A DNA stretch of 5,694 nucleotides from Clostridia bacterium. Lineage in GTDB: Bacteria > Bacillota > Clostridia > CAKSNL01 > HGM11501. Under the pieces are notes generated by a model. That model saw only the letters and a list, made by a program, of their open reading frames with translations, was not told the DNA's origin and did no database searches. Where the stretch lies: positions 1 through 5,694 of the forward strand of contig JAUNRD010000138.1 of NCBI GenBank assembly GCA_030535815.1. The letters are read 5' to 3'. Position 1 is the first letter of the stretch. Each line of letters opens with the position of its first letter. Below are positions 1 to 5,694 of this stretch, piece after piece. Both the position numbers and the translations under genes were made by a program.

Positions 1-183
1 AACCGCTATAATCTTGTTTTCGTTGAAACGGGCGGAAAGTACGGAACAGTGCGCTACACCCTTCCTCAGGCTCCCATAATAAAGGACGGAAGAACCTTTA
101 TTCCCATAAGATTTATATCCGAACACTTAGGCTATAACGTGGAGTGGAACGGAGAGACGAGAGAAGTTACCATAACTAAATAA
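1..183 (+). CDS. 3' end of an exported protein ending in a stalk domain (copper amine oxidase N-terminal-like), partial
   Basis: Frame 1 is open from the first base to the TAA at 181-183, giving the last 60 residues of a protein whose start lies outside the window. The segment contains KDGRTFIPIRFISEHLGYNV followed by WNGET, the typical second half of a copper amine oxidase N-terminal-like 'stalk' domain (PF07833 type). These domains usually form the C-terminal part of exported proteins in Clostridia and Paenibacillus and are not enzymatic. The last 30 residues match the C-terminus of the 805-residue protein at 3039-5456 at 25 of 30 positions, including the final TITK and stop, so the two genes are probably paralogous at least in this domain. 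What the missing N-terminal part does cannot be told. It is followed by its own terminator, so it is probably a separate transcription unit from the next gene. Confidence 0.9.
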   Translation, partial: NRYNLVFVETGGKYGTVRYTLPQAPIIKDGRTFIPIRFISEHLGYNVEWNGETREVTITK

Positions 184-192
184 GGCAAATTG

Positions 193-228
193 ATGCAGGG
201 ACGATTTTAAAAATCGCCCCTGCATTTT
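193..228 (+). terminator. Rho-independent terminator after the partial stalk-domain gene
   Basis: A hairpin begins 9 nt after the stop codon. The left arm (from 193) and right arm (to 225) pair over about 15 positions with one A-C mismatch (201 against 217) and a 3-5 nt A/T loop. The lower stem is GC-rich (GCAGGG with CCCTGC), and the right arm runs into TTTT at 225-228. The T tract is short, so termination may be incomplete, but position and shape fit an intrinsic terminator read on the + strand. Confidence 0.8.
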
Positions 229-333
229 CCTGTCTCCCGGTAGGCGCAGAGCAAAAATATTTAAAATGACAAAAAATTAAAGAAATAAGGCAGATAATCG
301 GTAAAAAAAATTAAGGAATTAAAATGGCTTTTG

Positions 334-342
334 TGCTATACT
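334..342 (+). promoter_or_regulatory. Probable sigma-A promoter with extended -10 for the two-gene operon
   Basis: TGC TATACT at 334-342 matches an extended -10 element (TGnTATAAT with one mismatch). No good -35 hexamer lies 16-18 nt upstream (the sequence there is AGGAAT/GGAATT), as is often the case for extended -10 promoters. Transcription would begin near 349-350, giving a leader of about 47 nt before the ATG at 397. It is the only convincing promoter-like element I see between the upstream terminator and the gene. Confidence 0.55.
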
Positions 343-347
343 TAAAG

Positions 348-377
348 TAAGAAATATATAAGGGAATTTCTTATATA
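348..377 (+). other. Two mutually exclusive small hairpins in the 5' leader
   Basis: TATATAAG (355-362) pairs perfectly with CTTATATA (370-377) around a 7-nt loop. TAAGAAAT (348-355) can instead pair perfectly with ATTTCTTA (366-373) around a 10-nt loop. The two 8-bp stems share bases and cannot form together. They lie between the predicted transcription start and the ribosome binding site. Both are AT-only or nearly so, and therefore weak. They may only stabilise the mRNA 5' end or may be chance in AT-rich DNA; no known riboswitch is recognisable. Confidence 0.35.
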
Positions 378-396
378 AAAGAAAGGAAGAAAAAAT

Positions 397-3024
397 ATGA
401 AAAAACTTGCAGCTTTGTTTCTTGTGCTTATGATGGTTTTGGCTGTAATACCATCATTTGCAGAAGGGACAAAAACAGTTCTTGATGTTTCAAAAAGCAT
501 CAAGGAGGGGGAAAGCGTTGTTTTTGAAAAGGTTGACCTTACTGACGTAAAGTCCGTAAAGGTTGTGCTTGACTCATACAGCGAAGCAACCTTAAGAATT
601 ACGGCAGATAAGGCAGACGGAGGACATATTATTACATTTTTAAGAATCTGCGACAATCGCATAACGGAATATTCCTCAAATATCAGAGAAATTTCGGGAT
701 TACATGACGTTTATGTAACGGCGCATATCGGAAGAGCGGCAATTAAATCCGTTACACTTTCAAAGGAAAAATATGTAAGCCCCTACACCATTCCGTCAGA
801 TGACTGTCTCATCGATAACTACTCGGACACCTGGGTTGCGACAAGTGCGGCAGGCATTAAGGTTGCTGACTTTGAAGAGGTTGGACCCGTTAAAGAGGGA
901 ATGCGCCAGATTGGTATGATGTACTGGCCGAGGGGATCGGAGGAAAAGCCCATATCAACTGCAAGAATTCCCTCTGAAATTATTGCGGCACACCCCGATG
1001 CATATGATGACTTCTATCACGAGGCATGGCCTGCGGGTGCAACAGCCTACTACTGGAACGAGCCCTTGTTCGGCTACTATACGATGTCCGACTACTGGGT
1101 AATCCGCCGTCACGCAATTATGCTTGCAAATGCAGGCGTTGACGTAATCTTCTTTGACTGGTCAAACGGTACTGCTTCGGGCGGACAGACACTTAATCTT
1201 CTCTGCGAGGCATATGCCGATGCAAAGGCGGACGGAATCCGTGTTCCCAAGATTAATGCTCTTAACTCCTGGTATGTTGACCATTCCCAGCGACGTACTC
1301 AGCTTGTAAATGTCCATACATATTTCTTTGAAAACGAAAGATATAAAGACCTCTGGTATGAATGGGACGGTAAGCCCCTTATGTTTGGTAACAACTCCAA
1401 GTGGTCTACGAATCTTGACACAAAAAAGCTTGACGAAACAGCATACATAAGAGAAATGTTTGAATTCTATACATTCCGTATGTCAGGCAGTCGTGAGCCC
1501 GTTGAATATGTGGGCGGCGACCGCTACTGGCACTGGCTTCAGGCTTCTCCCTTAACCAAGTGGAACACCGAAGAAGACGGAAGAACGGAATTTATGGTTG
1601 TGGGTACCGGTGTAAACGAATCCTATGTTGACGGATGGAGTCATACCTGCGTATTCTCCGATCCTTACACCAAGGGAAGAAGCTATACCGAAGGCTTCGG
1701 CGAAGACTACAGAGAGGGCGCTATGAATATGGGCTACTTCTTCAGAGAAGAAGCGCTTCAGGCACTAAGGGAAGATCCTGCCTTTATCTATGTTGACGGC
1801 TGGAACGAATGGACTGCAAGCAGAAATGCCCAGTATTCGGGACACGATAACTCCTTCGTTGACGCATTCGACGATGAAGGAAGCCGTGACTTCGAACCTT
1901 CCAGAGGTGTTTTGAAGGACGATTACTACAACTTACTTGTTGACTTTGTAAGAAAGTATAAGGGCGTTCGTCCTGCACCTTTGGCAACAGCAGATAAGAC
2001 CATTGATATAGCAGGCGATCTTTCTCAGTGGGAAGAAGTAGGACCTGCCTTCATCAACGATAACTTCGGCGAAGCAAGAGACGAATATGGTCTTGTCGAT
2101 TATAAGACAGGCGAAAACTTCCACTATGTAACAAGCTATGTAAATGTAATTACAGGAGCTAAAATGCTTTACATAAAGGTTGATGCAGAAGCTGATATAA
2201 AAGACACATCAAAGCTTCATATTTACTTGAATACCGACCGTAATTATGCAACCGGATGGGAAGGCTATGACTTCCTTATCGAAGGAAACGGAGCTGTATC
2301 TTCCTATAACGGAACATTCAATGCGGTAGGAAATGCAGAAGTAAAGATAAATGGTAAGAGCGTAATTTTTGCAGTATCAAGAGACATTCTCGGAATAAAG
2401 GGAACAGTTGACCTTGAATTCAAGGTTGCCGACAATGCAGAAGAAAACGGTGACGTTTTAAGATTTTACGAGTTCGGATCGGTTGCACCTCTTGGACGCT
2501 TTAACTACCTCTACACAGAAATCGCTCAAATTTCCCTTGATAATGACACGAGAACGGCACTTTCCGATACCTCTGTGTTTAAGACAGGTTCAAATAAAAT
2601 GGTGGTATCCGGCGGCAAGATGAACATTTTTGACGCGGATACAAGAATCACCGCCTTTGCGGAAAACGGAACGCTTTATGTTCCCGAAATTGCCGTTGAA
2701 GAGATTATGGGCTACGGCGAAACAAAGACAGAATACTATGCAGAGGACAATGCGCAGTATGTTTCAAACTACAACCGTAAGGGCATTGAAATTGTTGACC
2801 ACATCTGGTCATACACCATCGTTGGAAGTATGGAAGCAAGAAAGAACGGTGCAGTGGTGGCACTTTCTGCTCCCGTTAAGGTTGTAGACGGCTTAAGATA
2901 CATTCCTTTAAGCTATTTGACCGAAGTATTCGGCTGGAAAGCCTATGTTAACGGCGATACCTTCGCAATAAGCGGCGGCGAAATAAACATAGATGCAGTA
3001 TTAAAGGCTGCGGAAATTTTATAA
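397..3024 (+). CDS. Secreted multidomain protein with putative GH99/WbsX-like glycoside hydrolase domain, CBM-like domains and C-terminal stalk
   Basis: An 875-residue exported protein. The ATG at 397 is preceded by AGGAAG (384-389, 7-nt spacing) and opens a clear signal peptide (MKKLAALFLVLMMVLAVIPS, likely cleaved after SFA at residue 22). Residues about 25-124 form a beta-rich region ending in GLHDVYVTA, reminiscent of CBM6-type carbohydrate-binding domains. Residues about 160-527 resemble the (beta/alpha)8 fold of GH99, GH71 or WbsX-like proteins: GMMYWPRG (173-180), VDVIFFDWSNG (248-258), GKPLMFG (325-331) and YVDGWNEWTAS (465-475), with acidic candidates D254 and E471. Residues about 534-712 (TIDIAGDLSQWEEV, then TGWEGYDF) look like a CBM9/DOMON-like sandwich. 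Residues about 735-866 are a divergent stalk domain (LYVPE and RYIPLSYLTEVFGW). Likely role: cleavage or binding of an extracellular glycan. Family membership rests on motif memory; a DUF5010-type assignment is an alternative. No LPXTG, SLH or dockerin motif is seen. It heads an operon with the next gene. Confidence 0.85.
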   Translation: MKKLAALFLVLMMVLAVIPSFAEGTKTVLDVSKSIKEGESVVFEKVDLTDVKSVKVVLDSYSEATLRITADKADGGHIITFLRICDNRITEYSSNIREISGLHDVYVTAHIGRAAIKSVTLSKEKYVSPYTIPSDDCLIDNYSDTWVATSAAGIKVADFEEVGPVKEGMRQIGMMYWPRGSEEKPISTARIPSEIIAAHPDAYDDFYHEAWPAGATAYYWNEPLFGYYTMSDYWVIRRHAIMLANAGVDVIFFDWSNGTASGGQTLNLLCEAYADAKADGIRVPKINALNSWYVDHSQRRTQLVNVHTYFFENERYKDLWYEWDGKPLMFGNNSKWSTNLDTKKLDETAYIREMFEFYTFRMSGSREPVEYVGGDRYWHWLQASPLTKWNTEEDGRTEFMVVGTGVNESYVDGWSHTCVFSDPYTKGRSYTEGFGEDYREGAMNMGYFFREEALQALREDPAFIYVDGWNEWTASRNAQYSGHDNSFVDAFDDEGSRDFEPSRGVLKDDYYNLLVDFVRKYKGVRPAPLATADKTIDIAGDLSQWEEVGPAFINDNFGEARDEYGLVDYKTGENFHYVTSYVNVITGAKMLYIKVDAEADIKDTSKLHIYLNTDRNYATGWEGYDFLIEGNGAVSSYNGTFNAVGNAEVKINGKSVIFAVSRDILGIKGTVDLEFKVADNAEENGDVLRFYEFGSVAPLGRFNYLYTEIAQISLDNDTRTALSDTSVFKTGSNKMVVSGGKMNIFDADTRITAFAENGTLYVPEIAVEEIMGYGETKTEYYAEDNAQYVSNYNRKGIEIVDHIWSYTIVGSMEARKNGAVVALSAPVKVVDGLRYIPLSYLTEVFGWKAYVNGDTFAISGGEINIDAVLKAAEIL

Positions 3025-3032
3025 GGGGAGGG
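3025..3032 (+). promoter_or_regulatory. Strong Shine-Dalgarno abutting the upstream stop codon
   Basis: GGGGAGGG directly follows the TAA stop of the 875-residue gene and lies 6 nt before the ATG at 3039. The whole gap is 14 nt with no room for a promoter or terminator, so the two genes are almost certainly co-transcribed. Terminating ribosomes would cover the site, which suggests translational coupling. This also fixes the start of the second gene. Confidence 0.85.
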
Positions 3033-3038
3033 ACAAAA

Positions 3039-5456
3039 ATGAAAAAGATTTTAAGCTTAATGCTTTCTCTTATCTTAGTGCTTTCAACTGTAAGTGTACT
3101 TTATATAAGTGCAGAAGATTTGCCAATCCCCGAAAAGTCCACATGGAAAATTACAGCCAACACGGAAATTGGCTGGGGCAAGGCGGAACTGATGATTGAC
3201 GGAAAAACCGACACAATCTGGCACTCCAAGTACGACACGGAAGACGGCAAGGCTGTAAACAAGGTTCAGCCTCCCTACATAATAGACATTACCCTTCCTA
3301 CCGAGGCAACTGTTGCAGGTATCCGTTATACTCCAAGACAGAACAGCAACACCGGCTATGTAAAGGGCTTTGAATTTTATGAGCTTTCGGGCGAAACTCA
3401 GGGAAAGCTTCTTGCGAAGGGCACATTTGTTGGTGACGATACAATCGAAACCTTCAGCTGGGATGCCGTTAATCTTTCCGGCATAAGAATAATTTTCACA
3501 AGTACGGTGGCATCAGGCGGCGTTGGCACCTGCGCGGAAATTGACCTTATAAGCCCCGCGGAAATGGCATCTGCCAACGATGCGGCAAAGCTTCCTTTGG
3601 TGGATACCGTTCCCGAAAAATCCACCTGGAAAATCAAGGCATCAAGCGAGCTTAACACAGAAAAAGCAGAAAAAATGATAGACGGCGATCCTGTGACATA
3701 CTGGCATTCAAAGTACACCGTAAAGGATGGAAAGGTTGACACAACCGATCCTGCCCCCTTTACAATTGACATAAACCTTCCTGCCAGGGTAAAGTCATCG
3801 GGTATCCGCTACACCCCCAGACAGACCAGCGATACGGGCTACATAAAGGACTATGATGTATATGCGCTCTCCGGCACAGCTCAGGGTGAAAAGCTTGCGT
3901 CGGGTACCTTTATAGGCGACAGAACTGTTGAAATTGTTTCCTGGGACGAAAAGGAAATCGCGGGAATCCGCCTTGTGTTCAGATCGACAACGGGAAGAGT
4001 AGGCACCTGCGGAGAAATTGACATTTTAACAAAGAAGGAAATTGATGAAATCAAGTCTGCTGAGGAAAAGGCGGAACTGGCGGGCCCCCGTGAAATTTAC
4101 GAAGCAGGATATATCCCCGACAAGTCCGAATGGAAAATAAAGGCATCAAGCCACATCGGAAACAACACAGCAGAAAAAATGATTGACGGTGATAAAACCA
4201 CCTACTGGCACACAAACTATAAAGCAGCGGGCTCCACCATTCTTTCAAAGGACAAACCGCCCTTCTATGTAACAATAACCCTTCCGGGCACAGTTACAAT
4301 CGGCGGCTTTACCTACACTCCCAGACAGGACAACATAAAGTCAGGAAGAATATTCAAATATAACGCCTATGCAATTTTGGGCGGAGAGGAATATTTAATC
4401 GGCGGCGGTGAATGGGCAAACGATATGGGACTTAAGAACTCCGAGTGGTCCTTCAACGTAAAGCTTGACGCCTTGAAGCTTGAATTTCTGGACGGTGCCG
4501 GCGGTTACGGTACCTGTGCCGAGCTTAACTTAAAACCGTATGATCCCAATATGGGAACAGTTGAGCCCAAGGATTATAAAGCGGCATATGAAGAAGGCGG
4601 TCTTATCGCAATTCCCAAAAAAGGAATGACAGCAAAGTGCGATGCTCCCTTGCAGTGGCCCGACACAGGTAAGGTTTCTGCGGTGGTTGACGGCTCACCC
4701 CAGTCTGTATGGCAGACAACAAAGGTTGAAGGCCCCTACGTTTTGGATATTGACTTAAACGATACTTTCTATGTGGCACAGATTAACGTGCTTCCCCGTC
4801 AGTCAGACGACTATCACGGCTTATGGCTTGATTTTGACGTGCTCTACTCCGTTGACGGTGAAAATTATAAAATCGCAAAGGATCTTTTAACCTTTGAAAA
4901 GAAAAAGGGCGAGCAGGTTATAAGGTTTGACGAGCCCGTATGCGCAGGCTTCATCCGTTTCTACATCAATCAGGGTAATGACGGAAGAGCAAGCTGTGCT
5001 GAAATCACCTTCTATGAAAGCACCAATTCAGCAGAGCAACGGGCAGAGGATGAAAAGGAAAGCTACATCCTTAAAATCGGCTCAAACGAGATTAAGTCCC
5101 ATAAGGGCGGGGTTGATTCTGTTAAAACAATTGACGTTGCACCCTACATTGCAGGTGCAGGCTATACCCTTATTCCTTTAAGAGGACTCCTTGAGGAAAT
5201 GGGCGCAACCATTGAATGGAACGGAAATATTCAGCAGATATTAATCGAAAAGGAAGGAACAATAATCGAAATGCAGATTATGTCCCGAAGCGTTTATATC
5301 ATTGATTCCAAGGGTAAGGAAGTAAGATATACTCTTAACGTACCGCCTAAAATCAAGGATTCCAGAACCTTCATTCCAGTAAGATTTATCTCCGAACAGC
5401 TTGGCTATAACGTGACCTGGAACGGAGAGACCCAGGAAATTACAATAACTAAATAA
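3039..5456 (+). CDS. Secreted protein with four tandem discoidin (F5/8 type C, CBM32-like) domains and a C-terminal stalk domain
   Basis: An 805-residue exported protein. The start is set by the strong Shine-Dalgarno and a signal peptide (MKKILSLMLSLILVLSTVSV, likely cleaved after ISA at residue 25). Four discoidin-like repeats follow at residues about 31-175, 193-332, 361-500 and 525-661. Each has a conserved Trp after an I/V-DG turn (W61, W222, W390, W558), a PRQ motif (99-101, 260-262, 428-430, 586-588) and a terminal CAE/CGE motif (C165, C324, C493, C653). F5/8 type C/CBM32 domains bind sugars or other surface ligands. Residues about 674-805 are a complete stalk domain with two homologous halves (TLIPLRGLLEEMGATIEWNG at 710-729 and TFIPVRFISEQLGYNVTWNG at 777-796). 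There is no catalytic domain. The likely role is a multivalent glycan-binding or adhesive partner for the co-transcribed putative hydrolase. The linker at about 332-352 is charged and probably helical. The ligand is unknown. Confidence 0.9.
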   Translation: MKKILSLMLSLILVLSTVSVLYISAEDLPIPEKSTWKITANTEIGWGKAELMIDGKTDTIWHSKYDTEDGKAVNKVQPPYIIDITLPTEATVAGIRYTPRQNSNTGYVKGFEFYELSGETQGKLLAKGTFVGDDTIETFSWDAVNLSGIRIIFTSTVASGGVGTCAEIDLISPAEMASANDAAKLPLVDTVPEKSTWKIKASSELNTEKAEKMIDGDPVTYWHSKYTVKDGKVDTTDPAPFTIDINLPARVKSSGIRYTPRQTSDTGYIKDYDVYALSGTAQGEKLASGTFIGDRTVEIVSWDEKEIAGIRLVFRSTTGRVGTCGEIDILTKKEIDEIKSAEEKAELAGPREIYEAGYIPDKSEWKIKASSHIGNNTAEKMIDGDKTTYWHTNYKAAGSTILSKDKPPFYVTITLPGTVTIGGFTYTPRQDNIKSGRIFKYNAYAILGGEEYLIGGGEWANDMGLKNSEWSFNVKLDALKLEFLDGAGGYGTCAELNLKPYDPNMGTVEPKDYKAAYEEGGLIAIPKKGMTAKCDAPLQWPDTGKVSAVVDGSPQSVWQTTKVEGPYVLDIDLNDTFYVAQINVLPRQSDDYHGLWLDFDVLYSVDGENYKIAKDLLTFEKKKGEQVIRFDEPVCAGFIRFYINQGNDGRASCAEITFYESTNSAEQRAEDEKESYILKIGSNEIKSHKGGVDSVKTIDVAPYIAGAGYTLIPLRGLLEEMGATIEWNGNIQQILIEKEGTIIEMQIMSRSVYIIDSKGKEVRYTLNVPPKIKDSRTFIPVRFISEQLGYNVTWNGETQEITITK
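3129..5021 (+). repeat. Four tandem discoidin-domain coding repeats
   Basis: Approximate units are 3129-3563, 3615-4034, 4119-4538 and 4611-5021. Units 1 to 3 are closely related: each starts with S-T/E-W-K-I, carries MIDG...WH, contains TPRQ and ends in GTC-A/G-E. DNA similarity is also visible locally, for example TGGAAAATCAAGGCATCAAG in unit 2 against TGGAAAATAAAGGCATCAAG in unit 3 (1 mismatch in 20). Unit 4 is much more diverged: it keeps only the Trp, PRQ and SCAEI, and has two extra cysteines (C534, C635). The Trp-to-Trp period is 161, 168 and 168 residues. This suggests duplication within units 1-3 after separation from unit 4. Confidence 0.85.
5379..5456 (+). repeat. Copy of the stalk-domain 3' end also found at 106-183
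   Basis: The last 78 nt of this gene, including TAA, align without gaps to 106-183 of the upstream partial gene, with 64 of 78 bases identical by my count. Both end in the same 12 bases, ATAACTAAATAA. Differences fall at both silent and replacing positions. The similarity stops at the stop codon: the two downstream terminators are unrelated. This fits paralogous coding domains, and nothing suggests a mobile repeat. Confidence 0.8.
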
Positions 5457-5459
5457 ACG

Positions 5460-5499
5460 AAAATGATGGTAGACATAAAAGCGTCTGCCATCATTTTTT
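5460..5499 (+). terminator. Strong Rho-independent terminator closing the operon
   Basis: Beginning 3 nt after the stop, AAAATGATGGTAGAC (5460-5474) pairs with GTCTGCCATCATTTT (5483-5497) over 15 positions, with one U-G wobble (5470 with 5487) and no mismatch, around an 8-nt loop. The right arm continues into T5499, giving six consecutive T residues at 5494-5499. The left arm begins with AAAA, so the hairpin could also terminate transcription arriving from the opposite strand. Confidence 0.92.
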
Positions 5500-5597
5500 A
5501 TGCTATACTACTCAATTATTCTGCCGATTTATTCGGCACGATGAAGTCCCTAAACGTTTTTTTACTTATTTGTCAATAGTTGTTTGAAATAAAAATA

Positions 5598-5650
5598 AAT
5601 TTGTTGCAAAAATATAATATGTGTGATATAATATTTTTGCCAAACAAATT
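5598..5650. repeat. Interrupted palindrome around a promoter, possible operator
   Basis: The left arm AATTTGTTGCAAAAATAT (5598-5615) is matched at all 18 positions by the reverse complement of 5631-5650, apart from a 2-nt insertion (5641-5642) in the right arm. The inner 10 bp (GCAAAAATAT with ATATTTTTGC) are perfect and contiguous. The central spacer is 15 nt. The region is very AT-rich, which raises the chance of accidental symmetry, but the arms contain the same G and C positions. It overlaps both promoter hexamers and extends past the expected transcription start, as expected for a binding site of a dimeric repressor. No regulator family is recognised from the sequence. Confidence 0.5.
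5605..5632 (+). promoter_or_regulatory. Sigma-A type promoter for a downstream gene
   Basis: TTGCAA (5605-5610) and TATAAT (5627-5632) are separated by 16 nt, with a TG at 5624-5625 giving an extended -10. Transcription would start near 5639-5640, about 45 nt before the candidate ATG at 5685. A second TATAAT at 5613-5618 has no well-placed -35. This is the best promoter-like sequence in the window. Confidence 0.65.
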
Positions 5651-5684
5651 GAATAAAAAGCAAGAAATAGGGGTATTTTATTTC

Positions 5685-5694
5685 ATGGGAGTAT
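5685..5694 (+). CDS. Probable start of a new gene, cut by the window end
   Basis: ATG GGA GTA at 5685-5693 is preceded by AGGGGT (5669-5674, about 11 nt upstream of the ATG), which in turn lies downstream of the promoter at 5605-5632. Only three codons (M-G-V) are visible, so the product cannot be named. They do not look like the MKK start of the two secreted proteins. The call rests on the promoter, ribosome binding site and ATG order, and on the terminator that separates this unit from the operon. Confidence 0.45.

Noticed and set aside
229..333. AT-rich leader region upstream of the operon, considered for a riboswitch or small RNA
   Set aside because: Most of it lies upstream of the predicted promoter. 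No conserved riboswitch core, tRNA-like fold or T-box element could be recognised.
342..662. Minus-strand open frame of 106 codons across the start of the 875-residue gene
   Set aside because: It overlaps a gene with a signal peptide, ribosome binding site and domain matches, and has no family features; it is an antisense shadow.
2630..2887. Plus-strand open frame of 85 codons in another frame of the 875-residue gene
   Set aside because: It sits inside the conserved stalk-coding region, and its basic, low-information protein is typical of a shifted frame.
2935..3024. Cell-wall anchor (LPXTG sorting signal, SLH or dockerin) at the C-termini of the secreted proteins
   Set aside because: The C-termini of all three proteins end in stalk-type sequence with no LPXTG, hydrophobic tail, SLH or dockerin repeats.
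3398..3772. Minus-strand open frame of 124 codons inside the discoidin gene
   Set aside because: It lies wholly antisense to two conserved repeats and its composition mirrors them. No supporting promoter was seen.
4927..5181. Plus-strand open frame of 84 codons in another frame of the 805-residue gene
   Set aside because: It overlaps the fourth discoidin repeat and the start of the stalk; it is Ser/Gln/Lys-rich with no recognisable motif.
5522..5538. Small hairpin TGCCGA-TTTAT-TCGGCA, considered as a second terminator
   Set aside because: The stem has only 6 bp and the T run (5557-5563) is 18 nt away, so it lacks terminator geometry. A strong terminator already lies just upstream.
5551..5560. 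TAAACGTTTT, considered as a LacI/CcpA-type operator
   Set aside because: Only an 8-bp AAACGTTT palindrome is present, without the flanking consensus of a cre site. This is expected by chance in AT-rich DNA.

Overview
The window reads as chromosomal DNA of an anaerobic, low-to-mid GC member of the Bacillota, probably class Clostridia (an uncultured gut or rumen type is my best guess). The support is strong purine-rich ribosome binding sites, Gram-positive style signal peptides (MKK plus a hydrophobic core), intrinsic terminators with T tracts, and 'copper amine oxidase N-terminal-like' stalk domains, which are common at the ends of clostridial and Paenibacillus exported proteins. No taxonomic marker is present, so the assignment is inference.

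Layout, all on the + strand: (1) 1-183 is the 3' end of a gene coding for the last 60 residues of a protein that ends in a stalk domain, followed by an intrinsic terminator (193-228). (2) 229-396 is an AT-rich leader with an extended -10 promoter (334-342), a small double-hairpin region (348-377) and a good Shine-Dalgarno. (3) 397-3024 encodes an 875-residue secreted multidomain protein: signal peptide, beta-sandwich (CBM6-like) region, GH99/WbsX-like putative (beta/alpha)8 glycoside hydrolase domain, CBM9/DOMON-like beta-sandwich, and a divergent C-terminal stalk domain. (4) Only 14 nt later, 3039-5456 encodes an 805-residue secreted protein with four tandem discoidin (F5/8 type C, CBM32-like) repeats and a canonical C-terminal stalk domain. 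(5) A strong terminator (5460-5499) closes the two-gene operon. (6) 5500-5684 is an AT-rich intergenic region with a well-formed promoter (5605-5632) lying inside a 53-nt interrupted palindrome (5598-5650). A probable new gene starts at 5685 and is cut by the window end.

Working model: the two complete genes are co-transcribed and encode an exported pair. The first is a putative glycan-processing enzyme with its own binding modules, and the second is a non-catalytic, multivalent carbohydrate-binding protein. The C-terminus of the gene cut at the left edge closely resembles that of the 805-residue protein, so the locus looks like a cluster of related stalk-anchored surface or secreted proteins. 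The glycan target cannot be read from the sequence. No CRISPR array, tRNA, rRNA, insertion sequence or phage gene is visible.
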